DNA of 64,000 nt from Pontibacter pudoricolor (lineage in GTDB: Bacteria; Bacteroidota; Bacteroidia; Cytophagales; Hymenobacteraceae), in NCBI RefSeq assembly GCF_010092985.1, contig NZ_CP048106.1, positions 2,046,001 through 2,110,000 of the forward strand. The letters run 5' to 3'. The notes beneath the pieces are model-generated. The model did not search any database. It worked only from the letters and a program-made list of their open reading frames with translations, and was not told where the DNA came from. Positions 16,971-26,622 of this stretch are shown piece after piece (within the stretch, counting starts at the first letter, position 1; each line of letters begins with the position of its first letter). The position numbers and the translations under genes were made by a program.

Positions 16971-19601
16971 TTAAAGCGAAGCTAAACTCTGCTCTATGGC
17001 ATTGATCTTCGCTTCGGCATCCGCCATTTTCTTACGCTCGTTGGCAATAACCGATTCCGGTGCACCACTTACAAAACGCTCGTTGCTTAGCTTCTTGCTA
17101 ACCGACATCAGGAAGCCCTTGGTATACTCCAGTTCCTTCTGCAGACGCTCACGCTCAGCTGCTACGTCAATATTGCCTTCCATCGGGATAAAGAACTCAT
17201 CACCAGCCTCAACAAAGCTGATAGCGCCTTCTACATTCTCCTGCACAAACTTCACTTCATTAATATTCGCCAGTTTGCGGATAATGCTCAGGAAAGGATC
17301 GTATCCATCCTGGTTCATTACCTTAATAGACAGGTCAAGTGACTTGGTTTGCGGGATATTCTTCGAGTTACGTATGTTACGGATGGCAGCCACTACTTTC
17401 AGTACGCTATCCATTCGGGCATTCAGACTCTTATCAAACGTATCCTTCTTAGGCCATGCAGACACGATCAGGTATTCCTTTTCTTTGCGTTCTTTCAGGT
17501 CGTGCCAGATCTCTTCTGTGATGAACGGCATAAACGGATGAAGCACCTTCAGTACTCTTTCCAGGAAGCCAACCGTAGCATCTATCGTTTGCTTATCAAT
17601 TGGCTGCTGGTAAGCTGGTTTAATCATTTCCAAGTAGTTTGAGCAGAAATCATCCCATACCAGTTTGTAAACCGCAAGCAAGGCATCCGAAATACGGAAC
17701 TTCTCGAAATGGTCTTCGATCTGGGCAAAGGCTTCGTTAAAGCGCGAATCAAACCACTTAATGGCTGTTTCGTTCGGGCATGGTAAGCTTTCGTTTACTT
17801 CCCAACCTTTTATCAACCTAAACGCATTCCAGATCTTGTTGCTGAAGTTACGGCCCTGCTCTACCAGTTTCTCATCAAACAGCAAGTCGTTACCAGCCGG
17901 TGAACTGAACAACATGCCGGCACGCACGCCATCTGCGCCATATTGCTCGATCAGGTCCAGTGGGTCAGGTGAGTTACCAAGCGATTTAGACATTTTACGG
18001 CCCTGCGCATCACGCACGATACCAGTCAGGTACACATTACGGAACGGCATTTCGTTACGGAACTCAAAACCAGCCATGATCATACGCGCTACCCAGAAGA
18101 ACAAAATCTCCGGAGCAGTTACCAGGTCGTTGGTTGGGTAATAATATAGAATATCCTTGTTATCAGGGTCTTTAAAGCCATCAAAAACTGAGATTGGCCA
18201 CAACCAAGACGAGAACCAGGTATCCAGTACATCTTCGTCCTGGCGCAGGTCAGTTAGCTGCAAATCTGCGCTTCCGCTTTGTTTGCGGGCAAGTTCCAGT
18301 GCTTCTTCGGCAGTGGTTGCTACTACAAAAGAGCCGTCCGGCAGGTAATACGCCGGAATCTGCTGCCCCCACCATAACTGGCGAGAAACGCACCAGTCTC
18401 GCACGTTTTCCATCCACGAGCGGTACATGTTCTTGAACTTAGGCGGATGCAGACGGATCTGGTCTTCCATTACAGACTCAAGGGCAGGCTTCGCCATCTT
18501 ATCCATTTTGCACCACCACTGCATCGACAAACGTGGCTCAATTACAGCGCCTGTACGCTCCGATGTCTGCAATACGCTTGGGTATTCATCTATCTTCACA
18601 AGCAGCTCGGCTTCCTGCAGGTCTTTTACGATGTTGCGGCGTGCAGCAAATCGATCCTGGCCAATGTATAGTTGCGCTTTTTCATTCAGCGAGCCATCGT
18701 CGTTCAGGATATCTATAGTTGGCAGGTTATGCTTCTGGCCGAGTTCATAGTCATTCAGGTCGTGGGCAGGTGTTACTTTCAGAGCACCTGTACCAAACTC
18801 TATACTTACGTACTCATCAACTATAACTGGTATCTCTTTACCCAGCAACGGAATACGAACTGATTTGCCATGCAGATGCGTGTAGCGCTCGTCATTTGGG
18901 TTAACGGCTACAGCCACGTCGGCCATAATTGTTTCCGGGCGCGAAGTTGCTACAGTAATATATGTTTTCTCAGCGTTGTCAGATACCACTTCATATTTCA
19001 GGTGGTACATTTTCGCCATGGTTTCCTTTGGTATTACTTCTTCATCAGAAAGAGCTGTTTTGCCTTGCGGGTCCCAGTTAACCATGCGCACACCACGGTA
19101 GATCTGGCCTTTGCGGTACAGGTCCACAAAAACTTCGATAACGGCACCAGACAGGTCTTCTTCCATCGTGAAACGGGTACGGTCCCAGTCGCAGGAAGCG
19201 CCTAACTTTTTAAGCTGCTCCAGAATAATCCCGCCATACTTCTCTTTCCATTCCCAGGCATAGGTCAGGAATTCTTCGCGGGTAAGGTCTTTTTTCTCGA
19301 TGCCGCGCTCTTTCAGCATAGCCACAACTTTAGCCTCCGTAGCAATAGAAGCGTGGTCGGTGCCCGGTACCCAGCAAGCCTCTTTGCCCTGCATACGCGC
19401 ACGACGAATAAGCACATCCTGTATAGTATTGTTGAGCATGTGCCCCATGTGCAGCACGCCCGTTACGTTTGGAGGCGGAATTACAATGGTGTAAGGCTCT
19501 TTTTTCGGGTTAGGTGTAGAGCGGAAGAAGCCACGCTCCATCCAGCTGCTGTACCACTTTTCTTCTACTTCTTTGGGACTATATTTCTTTGCTATCGACA
19601 T
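16971..19601 (-). CDS. valS: Valyl-tRNA synthetase
   Basis: ValS charges tRNA-Val. The 876-residue protein has the class I signature as [16 protein letters not shown] (HIGH-like HMGH) near residue 50 and the KMSKS loop [11 protein letters not shown]. It also has an inserted editing domain ([19 protein letters not shown]), an anticodon-binding helical domain, and the C-terminal coiled-coil arm ([18 protein letters not shown]). I chose the ATG at 19601, where the family's N-terminus ([15 protein letters not shown]) begins. The 55 codons of open frame upstream have no homologous character. Length is normal. Confidence 0.97.
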   Translation of the reverse strand: MSIAKKYSPKEVEEKWYSSWMERGFFRSTPNPKKEPYTIVIPPPNVTGVLHMGHMLNNTIQDVLIRRARMQGKEACWVPGTDHASIATEAKVVAMLKERGIEKKDLTREEFLTYAWEWKEKYGGIILEQLKKLGASCDWDRTRFTMEEDLSGAVIEVFVDLYRKGQIYRGVRMVNWDPQGKTALSDEEVIPKETMAKMYHLKYEVVSDNAEKTYITVATSRPETIMADVAVAVNPNDERYTHLHGKSVRIPLLGKEIPVIVDEYVSIEFGTGALKVTPAHDLNDYELGQKHNLPTIDILNDDGSLNEKAQLYIGQDRFAARRNIVKDLQEAELLVKIDEYPSVLQTSERTGAVIEPRLSMQWWCKMDKMAKPALESVMEDQIRLHPPKFKNMYRSWMENVRDWCVSRQLWWGQQIPAYYLPDGSFVVATTAEEALELARKQSGSADLQLTDLRQDEDVLDTWFSSWLWPISVFDGFKDPDNKDILYYYPTNDLVTAPEILFFWVARMIMAGFEFRNEMPFRNVYLTGIVRDAQGRKMSKSLGNSPDPLDLIEQYGADGVRAGMLFSSPAGNDLLFDEKLVEQGRNFSNKIWNAFRLIKGWEVNESLPCPNETAIKWFDSRFNEAFAQIEDHFEKFRISDALLAVYKLVWDDFCSNYLEMIKPAYQQPIDKQTIDATVGFLERVLKVLHPFMPFITEEIWHDLKERKEKEYLIVSAWPKKDTFDKSLNARMDSVLKVVAAIRNIRNSKNIPQTKSLDLSIKVMNQDGYDPFLSIIRKLANINEVKFVQENVEGAISFVEAGDEFFIPMEGNIDVAAERERLQKELEYTKGFLMSVSKKLSNERFVSGAPESVIANERKKMADAEAKINAIEQSLASL

Positions 19602-19754
19602 CGTATACTTGTTTTGGCTGCTTAAAGCGCTAAAAGGCAAAAATAGGGAATTTAGCTTTAATTGTTGTTTGTTGATGGCTGATTGTTGGTTGTTCTTTAT
19701 CTGAATCAGGATTAATAGTATTCTAGTTCTTTCTAAATACGAGAGAGCTATTTT

Positions 19755-19842
19755 ACTTTTTGTCATCCTGAAAGGATCTTGTGGGCTTGTAGAGAAAGCT
19801 TAACTTCCCTTCCACCAAGTTTCTTTACAGAATGACAGGAAT
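19755..19842. repeat. Dispersed TTTGTCATCCTGAAAGGATC repeat
   Basis: The block TTTTGTCATCCTGAAAGGAT..CTTAAC..CCC..CAAG..TTT..TTACAGAATGACA is closely matched at 22070-22152. Shorter relatives with TTTGTCATTTCGA and GAGAAATCT occur at 3.3, 16.8, 26.4, 51.9, 52.6 and 61.9 kb. These sit only between genes. Confidence 0.7.
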
Positions 19843-19881
19843 TTTAAATCCTGTACATCCATTAATCCTGTAATTCCTGAT

Positions 19882-20454
19882 TCAGACTATCTGCAAACTA
19901 TACTTCATCAGCAACCCCTGTAAACCATACTGCGAGAACTTTGCTTTTTTAATGGGGTTGATCTCCGGGTCAATGTCAAAACTATAAGCGGAAGACAGAT
20001 CGGCGCCGGTCAGGTTGGTATAGTTAAAAACGGCTCGTTCCAGATCTGTATTATCAAATAAAGCGCTGGCCAGGTTGGTGTTTGAGAAATCTACGCCTTT
20101 CAGAGAGCACTTGATGAATTTGGTCTTGGCCATTTTCATTTTGGCAAAGGAAGCGTAATCGAGCAAACAGTTCTCGAAGTACACAGTGAACAGAAAATCT
20201 TCGCACTCGCTGAAGTTGATACCTGTAAGCTTACATTCTTTAAAAGTTACATTGCTTATAGTGGCGTGCCCAAGTTTTAGCATGGCCAGGTTACAACCTA
20301 TAAAAGTACAGTCGGTGAACCGGGTGCCGGCAAAGTTGCTGCCCGAAAAATCACAGTTCTTAAACGTACAGTTCTCAAATTCACGGTTCTTTACTTCCTT
20401 GTTCGGGTAAACTGTTTTTTCAAAAGTCTTATCAGTATGTATCTGGCCTTCCAT
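19882..20454 (-). CDS. Pentapeptide-repeat protein
   Basis: The 190 residues are almost wholly pentapeptide repeats of the A(D/N)LXX type (FENCTFKNCDFSGSNFAGTRF, then VDFSNTNLASALFDNTDLERA). They predict a right-handed quadrilateral beta-helix, with a short C-terminal tail (GLQGLLMKYSLQIV). The organisation resembles the Qnr/MfpA group that mimics DNA and binds gyrase, but this type is widespread in Bacteroidota without a known role, so no resistance function is claimed. It lies downstream of the ferredoxin gene, separated from it by a terminator. Confidence 0.85.
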   Translation of the reverse strand: MEGQIHTDKTFEKTVYPNKEVKNREFENCTFKNCDFSGSNFAGTRFTDCTFIGCNLAMLKLGHATISNVTFKECKLTGINFSECEDFLFTVYFENCLLDYASFAKMKMAKTKFIKCSLKGVDFSNTNLASALFDNTDLERAVFNYTNLTGADLSSAYSFDIDPEINPIKKAKFSQYGLQGLLMKYSLQIV

Positions 20455-20489
20455 AATTCGCTTTGATTTGTGATCAAAAGTAAATAAAA

Positions 20490-20520
20490 AAAACCTGCCC
20501 TTGTAAGGCAGGTTTCTTCT
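20490..20520 (-). terminator. Terminator of the ferredoxin gene
   Basis: On the minus strand AAACCTGCC-TTACAAG-GGCAGGTTT is followed by TTTTTATT. Confidence 0.85.
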
Positions 20521-20538
20521 TTAAACTATAGTTTATAC

Positions 20539-20934
<396 letters not shown>

Positions 20935-21001
20935 CTAAGCCGCAAAATTAGGAACAATAAACGCCTTTTCAAATAAAAATTAAAGCCATACCATATACGC
21001 C

Positions 21002-22012
21002 ATGACATTAGAGAACAGGATTGAAGCTTTTGTGGAACTGGGCAGGCAGCTTAAAAGCCTGACTTCTGAAGACCGACAGGTGTGGGCGCGCATGGCGCAG
21101 TCGCGTAACCCGTGGTTTGATGAAGAAAACGTATCCTGTGCTCTTCATGGTATAACGCAGATGCTGGAGGAACAATACCTCCGCGAATGGCTTTACCCCT
21201 ATCACCTTAAACAGGTTACACCTAAAAAAGTTGGTGTGGTGATGGCCGGCAATATTCCAATGGTGGGTTTCCACGATTTTTTGTCGGTGCTGATGAGCGG
21301 GCATTACCTGCTGGCAAAACTGAGCACAGACGACCAGCCCCTGATGCGCCGCCTAGCTGATATGCTGGTAGGGATTGAGCCTGCATTTGCCAACCAGTTC
21401 GAGTTTGTGGAGATGCTGAAAGATGCAGACGCCATTATCGCCACCGGCTCTGATAACACGGCCCGTTACTTTGAATACTATTTTGCCAAACGACCGCACA
21501 TCATCCGCAAGAACCGCACAAGCATAGGCGTACTTACCGGCCACGAAGAAGCCGACGATCTGAAAGCCCTGGGCGAAGATTTTTTCCGATACTATGGTTT
21601 AGGTTGCCGAAATGTGTCTAAAGTATTTGTACCGGAAGGCTATAAATTCGATAAGTTCTTTGAAGCGAATGAGCACCGCAGCAAAGTACTGGACCACCAC
21701 AAATACCAGAACAACTACGATTACAATAAATCTATACTGCTGGTAAATCGCGTAGCGCACTTCGATAACGGATTTATGCTGGTGCAGGAAAGTGAGAACC
21801 TGGTCTCTCCTATCTCCGTGTTGTTCTATGAAACGTTCAGTTCGCTTCCTGATCTGCGCCAGAAGTTAACTGACCTTAAAGACAAGACCCAGGTTGTAGT
21901 TTCGGCGCATGGCTGGCTGGAAGGTAGCATACCATTTGGAGAAGCGCAATGCCCAATGGTCTGGGATTATGCCGATGGCGTGGATACAATGGCGTTTTTG
22001 CAGAAACTATAG
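21002..22012 (+). CDS. Acyl-CoA reductase (LuxC-like)
   Basis: The 336-residue protein has an aldehyde-dehydrogenase-like fold related to LuxC acyl-CoA/fatty acid reductases. The NADP-binding and substrate region is marked by GVVMAGNIPMVGFHDFL and IIATGSDNTARYFEYYF. The putative catalytic Cys lies in YYGLGCRNVSKVFVP at about residue 200. It is shorter than LuxC (about 480 residues), as is usual for the Bacteroidota group. It would reduce an acyl-CoA or acyl-enzyme to aldehyde, but the substrate is unknown. The divergent ferredoxin gene may supply electrons or simply share the promoter region. Confidence 0.88.
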   Translation: MTLENRIEAFVELGRQLKSLTSEDRQVWARMAQSRNPWFDEENVSCALHGITQMLEEQYLREWLYPYHLKQVTPKKVGVVMAGNIPMVGFHDFLSVLMSGHYLLAKLSTDDQPLMRRLADMLVGIEPAFANQFEFVEMLKDADAIIATGSDNTARYFEYYFAKRPHIIRKNRTSIGVLTGHEEADDLKALGEDFFRYYGLGCRNVSKVFVPEGYKFDKFFEANEHRSKVLDHHKYQNNYDYNKSILLVNRVAHFDNGFMLVQESENLVSPISVLFYETFSSLPDLRQKLTDLKDKTQVVVSAHGWLEGSIPFGEAQCPMVWDYADGVDTMAFLQKL

Positions 22013-22069
22013 TTTAAACTGCTATAGTAAATCATCCCCCTGCCCCCTTCAAAGAGGGACCGTGGTTCT

Positions 22070-22152
22070 ACTTTTTTGTCATCCTGAAAGGATTTTGTGG
22101 GACAGGAGTAAAAGCTTAACCTCCCATCAAGCATGTTTTTTTACAGAATGAC
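22070..22152. repeat. Dispersed TTTGTCATCCTGAAAGGAT repeat
   Basis: Close copy of the element at 19755-19842, ending in the same TTACAGAATGACA. G-rich hairpin fragments (CCCCCTGCCCCCTTCAAAGAGGG and CCCTCTTTGAAGGGGACGGGGG, with AACTATAG near the first) lie on both sides. Confidence 0.7.
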
Positions 22153-22224
22153 AATTAATTCTCAACGTATTATCAGATAAAGTCCCTCTTTGAAGGGGAC
22201 GGGGGATGACACGATATCTGAAAC

Positions 22225-22299
22225 AAAACATAAATTTTAAAATAACAGAGCCGGATGAATTCACTTCACCCGGCTCTGTTATTTTAAAATTTATGTTTT
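22225..22299 (-). terminator. Perfect 30-bp inverted repeat 3 bp after the phosphorylase stop
   Basis: Arms 22225-22254 and 22270-22299 are perfect 30-bp reverse complements around a 15-nt loop. The inner part is GC-rich (CAGAGCCGG/CCGGCTCTG) and the outer part is AT-rich with T-runs on both strands. It can end transcripts in either direction, from the phosphorylase and from the acyl-CoA reductase side. The stem is much longer than a normal terminator. Confidence 0.8.
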
Positions 22300-22302
22300 G
22301 GC

Positions 22303-23160
22303 TTATATCCTGTCCAGTGTTTTTCTGATCAGGCTATCCACTACTTCTTCGGCATTTTTAGCAAACTCCTGGGTAATGCGGTTGGCAACTATAGCATTTA
22401 ATGACAGCATTTCGTGACCCAGCAGGCGGCCCATGGCATAATAACCGGCCGTTTCCATCTCGAAGTTGGTCAGCTGGAAATCGCATACTTTAAAGTCCTG
22501 GTATACCTGCAGCAGGTTTTGGTTGCGCAGTCCGCCACGCAGCACACGGCCCTGCGGCGCGTAAAAGCCCGGGCAGGTAAGCGTGTTGCCCGGTATCATA
22601 TCAAAGGCAAGTTTATCGATCAGCATTTTTGAGCCCGGTACGCAATACGGTGTAAAGCTAACACCTAACTGTTCTTTCAACGTATTGGTAATACTTTGCT
22701 CATCCGCTGTTTGTTCCAACGGGTAAAATTCCATGAGCGAATCCAGGCCAACGCCGTAATGCGACGCTACGTGGCTACCCAGCGGAATAGATTCCTGCAA
22801 CGATCCCGAGGTTCCTACACGTACGATCTTCAGCTTAATCTTCTCTTCATTTGGTTCGCGGCTCTGGAAATCGATATTTACCAGCGCATCCAGCTCATTC
22901 ATCAGGATATCAATATTATCGGTACCCATACCAGTCGAGATCACGGTCAGGCGCTTACCTTTGTAGTAGCCCGTGTGCGTTATAAATTCACGCTTGGCTA
23001 CTTCTATCTCAATCTCATCAAAATATCTGCTGACCATGGCTACTCGGTCCGGGTCGCCCACGGTAATAATGGTATCCGAAATATGCTCTGGTAGCAGGTT
23101 GAGGTGGTAAACGGTTCCGTTCTTATTTATTATCAGTTCTGATTCTGGTATTGCTGCCAT
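22303..23160 (-). CDS. Nucleoside phosphorylase (uridine phosphorylase-like)
   Basis: The 285-residue enzyme of the PNP/UDP phosphorylase family has the phosphate-binding ITVGDPDRV near residue 33, GMGTDNIDILMNEL, RVGTSGSLQESIPLGS and the ribose-binding FEMETAGYYAMGRLLG. These support a phosphorolysis reaction giving ribose-1-phosphate and a free base. Uridine is the likely base from resemblance to Udp, though the Bacteroidota group is divergent and the base is not certain. It stands alone, with a gene-free region at both ends. Confidence 0.88.
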   Translation of the reverse strand: MAAIPESELIINKNGTVYHLNLLPEHISDTIITVGDPDRVAMVSRYFDEIEIEVAKREFITHTGYYKGKRLTVISTGMGTDNIDILMNELDALVNIDFQSREPNEEKIKLKIVRVGTSGSLQESIPLGSHVASHYGVGLDSLMEFYPLEQTADEQSITNTLKEQLGVSFTPYCVPGSKMLIDKLAFDMIPGNTLTCPGFYAPQGRVLRGGLRNQNLLQVYQDFKVCDFQLTNFEMETAGYYAMGRLLGHEMLSLNAIVANRITQEFAKNAEEVVDSLIRKTLDRI

Positions 23161-23355
23161 GGTTTCTAACTTAGCGTTTCAGCGAATTAATTGCTATCTG
23201 ATGTATACTTTATAGTTGCTTTATAGTTAGTCGTAAAGTATAAAGCAATCGTGGCAAAAGTAGGAAGCTTCCCGTACAAAAGCACTGATAGTTGTCAATT
23301 CTTACGTTTGAAGCATATAAATTTGGGCACGCTATCCTAACTACAAGCTATCTCT

Positions 23356-24195
23356 ATGTCCTTAAACCATAAACTTCAGGCCTATATTAACGGCAACTTC
23401 CAACTTTACCAAGATACATTCCTGCATATCAGTGATCTTTCTATACAGCGTGGGTATGGCGTGTTCGATTTCTTTAAAGTGCAGGAGGGCAAGCCTGTTT
23501 TTTTAAAGGATTACCTGGAACGGTTTTATGAATCAGCCAGGTTAATGGAATTGACAGTTCCGCTTACTGAAACAGAGCTCACCGCTTCAATTCATCAACT
23601 GCTAACTATAAATAACCTGCCGCTTTCTGGCATAAAGATGATTTTGACTGGTGGTTATTCTGCTAATGGCTACGACCCTGCCGAACCAAACCTCATTATA
23701 CAGCAACAACCGCTGCAACTGCCAACCCAGGACATGATCGAAAAAGGTATAAAAGTAATTACCCACGACCATGTGCGGGAAATACCGAGAGCCAAAACGA
23801 CAAATTATGCCATGGGTATCAGGCTGATCAACAAAATAAAACAGGCAGGTGCCAGCGATGTGCTTTACCAGAAGGATGGCGTAGTTTCGGAACTCCCGCG
23901 TTGTAATTTCTTTATCGTAACGCAGAATGACACTATAGTTACTCCGTCTGAAGACGTGCTGCTGGGCATAACCCGTAAAAATGTGTTAGCGCTCGCCGGT
24001 AAGAAGTATAGAGCAGAAGAACGAACAATAACTATAGCTGACATCTCGGAGGCTAAAGAAGCCTTCCTGACCAGCACTACAAAACGCATTTTACCTATCG
24101 TTCAGGTTGATGATATGGTTATTGAGAATGGCAGGCCGGGTACCATAACACTCGGATTGTTGCAGGACCTGATAGACCTAGAGCAGCAACTATAG
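23356..24195 (+). CDS. Class IV aminotransferase (PLP fold type IV)
   Basis: The 279-residue enzyme is related to IlvE, D-amino-acid transaminase and PabC. The N-terminal ISDLSIQRGYGVFDFFKV is the family opening. The PLP-binding Lys is in IPRAKTTNYAMG (about residue 156), and E189 or thereabouts lies in VSELPRCNFFIV. The C-terminal EAFLTSTTKRILPI completes the fold. Branched-chain aminotransferase, D-amino-acid transaminase and aminodeoxychorismate lyase all fit, and the context does not settle it. It stands alone between phosphorylase and trhO. Confidence 0.85.
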   Translation: MSLNHKLQAYINGNFQLYQDTFLHISDLSIQRGYGVFDFFKVQEGKPVFLKDYLERFYESARLMELTVPLTETELTASIHQLLTINNLPLSGIKMILTGGYSANGYDPAEPNLIIQQQPLQLPTQDMIEKGIKVITHDHVREIPRAKTTNYAMGIRLINKIKQAGASDVLYQKDGVVSELPRCNFFIVTQNDTIVTPSEDVLLGITRKNVLALAGKKYRAEERTITIADISEAKEAFLTSTTKRILPIVQVDDMVIENGRPGTITLGLLQDLIDLEQQL

Positions 24196-24246
24196 CTATT
24201 AACATGTTAGCTGATTCTGACAGCTATGTCCCCGTAAACCTTCGAC

Positions 24247-24297
24247 GGGGATGTGGACATCCCCAACAGATAGCTTTCGGACAAGGATGTCCGAAAG
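24247..24297. repeat. Hairpin cluster with TGGA and AGGA loops
   Basis: GGGGATG-TGGA-CATCCCC (24247-24264) is followed by CTTTCGGACA-AGGA-TGTCCGAAAG (24274-24297). Members of the same family at 40.4 and 53.6 kb keep WGGA or TCCW loops, but their stems differ at paired positions. Confidence 0.85.
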
Positions 24298-24331
24298 AGC
24301 AGTGATGATTTGATTTAACTGGAATAACAGC

Positions 24332-24384
24332 AACTATAGTTTTACGCACTCGCGGGACGCGAGCGAGTGCGTAAAACTATAGTT
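24332..24384. repeat. 22-bp perfect inverted repeat with AACTATAGTT at both outer ends
   Basis: Each arm begins or ends with the palindrome AACTATAGTT and contains TTTACGCACTCGC. The 9-nt centre is GGGACGCGA, so an inner hairpin CTCGCG-GGA-CGCGAG is also possible. Relatives of the inner part (CTCGCG-TCC-CGCGAG) lie at about 53.41 kb. Confidence 0.85.
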
Positions 24385-24409
24385 AAAACCAAACCGCCAT
24401 AAAATAAGA

Positions 24410-24442
24410 AAAGCGTGCCCGGTTAAGAACACGCTTTTCTTT
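24410..24442 (-). terminator. Terminator of trhO
   Basis: On the minus strand AAAAGCGTG..CACGCTTTT follows the trhO stop by about 15 bp, with a T-rich end. Confidence 0.75.
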
Positions 24443-24456
24443 GCTTTAGAGAATAC

Positions 24457-25425
24457 TTACACTTGTACGTCGTTTTTCTTCTTGCGGTTGAATCCTTTCA
24501 ATGGATTGTAGCCGTTCATTTCTTTCTGGTAATAGCCTGTGCCATCGTAAGGACGCTTTTCGGGGTGGTCTTTGCACTCCGTAGAGCAGGCGCCTTCCAG
24601 CTCCCAGCCGCAATTCTCGCAGATGGCCACATGCAGGTTACACACCGGGTTAGCGCAGTTTACCATGCGGTCGTCCTCTGTGCCACACACGTAGCAGGTA
24701 GAGATCACTTTCGGGTTAACGGAGTTTACATCTACGGCAACACGGTTATCGAACACATAGCATTTGCCTTCAAAGTCTTCGCCGCCGGCTTCTTTGCCAT
24801 ACTTTATAATGCCGCCATGTAGCTGGTATACATCTTCAAAACCCTGCTCCAGCAAAAAGGCACTTGCCTTCTCGCACTTAATGCCGCCGGTGCAGTAGGT
24901 TAATATTTTCTTGTCTTTATACTTCTCCTTCAGTTCTGCCACCTTCTCCGGAAACTCACGGAAGTTCTCAATATCCAGCGTTACGGCATTCTTGAAGCGA
25001 CCTACATTGTACTCGTAATCTGAGCGTACATCCAGTACCACCACATCCTCGCGGTCTTTCATTTCCCTGAATTCTTTCGGCTCCAGGTGCTTGCCGGTGC
25101 GGGCATTCGGGTCGATGTGCAGCAGGCCGGAGTGTACAATTTCAGATTTGGTGCGCACGTGCATCTTGGTGAATGCGTGACCTTCCGATTCGTCCACTTT
25201 AAAGTCTATTTTGGCGAAGCGCGGGTCAGCGTGCATCAGCTCCATGTACTTTTCGCAGTCTTCTTTCAGACCGGATACAGTACCATTCAGACCTTCTTTT
25301 GAAACGATGATACGGCCGAGCAGATTCAGCTCCAGGCACATCAGGTGGTGTTGTTCACGGAATTCTTCCGGGTCTGCTATCGGGGTGTAGCAGTAGTACA
25401 GTAAAATGCTGTATGGTTTGTTCAT
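24457..25425 (-). CDS. trhO: tRNA uridine(34) hydroxylase TrhO (YceA-type rhodanese)
   Basis: TrhO forms 5-hydroxyuridine at tRNA position 34 using prephenate-derived chemistry or oxygen. The 322 residues contain an N-terminal ferredoxin-like domain (SKEGLNGTVSG), a linker TGKHLEPKEF, and a rhodanese domain with the catalytic C178 in TYCTGGIKCEKAS. The Cys-rich tail (CYVCGTEDDRMVNCANPVCN) probably binds zinc. Length is normal for the family. It is a single gene with its own terminator. Confidence 0.93.
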   Translation of the reverse strand: MNKPYSILLYYCYTPIADPEEFREQHHLMCLELNLLGRIIVSKEGLNGTVSGLKEDCEKYMELMHADPRFAKIDFKVDESEGHAFTKMHVRTKSEIVHSGLLHIDPNARTGKHLEPKEFREMKDREDVVVLDVRSDYEYNVGRFKNAVTLDIENFREFPEKVAELKEKYKDKKILTYCTGGIKCEKASAFLLEQGFEDVYQLHGGIIKYGKEAGGEDFEGKCYVFDNRVAVDVNSVNPKVISTCYVCGTEDDRMVNCANPVCNLHVAICENCGWELEGACSTECKDHPEKRPYDGTGYYQKEMNGYNPLKGFNRKKKNDVQV

Positions 25426-25705
25426 AACGGCTTAGTTTCAGCTAAGTGTTTTTAATTGGTTGTTTAATTGTTGATGGTTTAATTGTTAAATGGTTGATCT
25501 TTTAACAATTAAACAGTTTAGCAATTTAGCCATCTATGCTACAAAGCTATAGTTGGCGGTTAAATTGCTGACTACCCTAACTCACACTTTTGGTAACCAG
25601 CAATTTAACCTGTAACTATCTGGTGATAAAAGTAAATAGCAGTTCGCAATTAATAAATGATATATATCAGTCAGGCTAAATAACAGCAACTATAGGTATA
25701 AAAGT

Positions 25706-26341
25706 TTACTTTATGGCTGCAGCGGGGTTACCGAAAACAGTTGCTTTAGCTGGCACATCGGCTACTACAACCGAGCCTGCCCCTACGCGGGCATTCTTCC
25801 CTATTTTTACGCCGCTAACTATAACCGCACCTGTGCCAATGTAAGCACCTTCTTCCACCTTCACTTCAGAGTTGATGATAGCGCCAGGTCCGATTTGCAC
25901 AAAATCACCGATCTCGGCGTTGGTATCAACTATAGCTCTGGACTGGATAATGCAGTTGTCGCCTATTTTGGCGTTGTTGTTAACAATAGCACCAGCCGCT
26001 ACCATGTTACCATGGCCCAGCCACGCGTACTCCGACACGGCACTGAACTTATGGATAGCATTAACCGGTACCACTTTGTATTCCTCCTTCAGCATACTGA
26101 TCAGGCCTTTGCGGGCAGCCGAATCTTCCACAGCCACAAACACATCGCACTTTTTACCGATCAGTTTCAGAAACTCACCATCCTCGGTGCTGCTCATCAC
26201 CGACACGTTGTTGATCTCCTGTTGCTGCAGGTCTTTTTTATCGTCGAGGAAGCAGTACACTACCACGCTGTTGCTATTAAAAATATCTAAAGCGGCGGTT
26301 CCCAGTTGCTGGGCACCTAATATGATTACAGGGTTCTGCAT
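25706..26341 (-). CDS. PglD/NeuD-like acyltransferase (left-handed beta-helix)
   Basis: The 211-residue protein has a Rossmann-like N-terminal domain (IILGAQQLGTAALDIF, about 1-95) typical of PglD/NeuD sugar acetyltransferases. A hexapeptide-repeat helix follows (IGDNCIIQSRAIV, VQIGPGAIINSEV, ARVGAGSVVVADVP). The catalytic His may be H103 or H113 in AIHKFSAVSEYAWLGHGN. Such enzymes acetylate amino sugars used in surface polysaccharides, but no polysaccharide cluster is adjacent and the substrate is unknown. It lies downstream of the membrane-protein gene, separated by a repeat-filled gap. Confidence 0.8.
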   Translation of the reverse strand: MQNPVIILGAQQLGTAALDIFNSNSVVVYCFLDDKKDLQQQEINNVSVMSSTEDGEFLKLIGKKCDVFVAVEDSAARKGLISMLKEEYKVVPVNAIHKFSAVSEYAWLGHGNMVAAGAIVNNNAKIGDNCIIQSRAIVDTNAEIGDFVQIGPGAIINSEVKVEEGAYIGTGAVIVSGVKIGKNARVGAGSVVVADVPAKATVFGNPAAAIK

Positions 26342-26473
26342 AGCTTATCGTAAATAAGGCGCAAAGGTACAAATAAGTGATTGAGATTGAAAATGCAGAA
26401 TAATGGTGAGCTTTTGTATTAATAGCCTTCTTCTTTTTGTCATTTCGAGCCAAAGCGAGATATCTTTCGTTTG

Positions 26474-26556
26474 CTGGTGCGAGCTTGTAGCTCGTACTTC
26501 TACACCATTTATATTGATAGTAGCTTTAAGAGGTACGAGCTACAAGCTCGCACCAG
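26474..26556. repeat. Large inverted repeat of GCTGGTGCGAGCTTGTAGCTCGTAC
   Basis: Arms of about 25 bp (near 26474-26497 and 26533-26556) are reverse complements. Each arm is itself a hairpin, CGAGCT-TGT-AGCTCG at 26480-26494 and its inverse with an ACA loop at 26536-26550. The same ATGCTGGYGCGAG lead-in occurs at 16.1 and 53.57 kb with different but still paired stems. Confidence 0.85.
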
Positions 26557-26622
26557 CATCCACTTTATATAAACGTATTCTATATTTTTCCTAAAAGATC
26601 AGTTTCAGACGAATTAGTAAAA

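Noticed and set aside
16971-19766. Longer valS start at 19766
   Set aside because: The extra 55 codons are AT-rich and unlike any synthetase N-terminus. The family start is the ATG at 19601.
19882-20454. Quinolone-resistance (Qnr) protein
   Set aside because: Only the general pentapeptide-repeat fold can be seen. It is not enough to assign gyrase protection.
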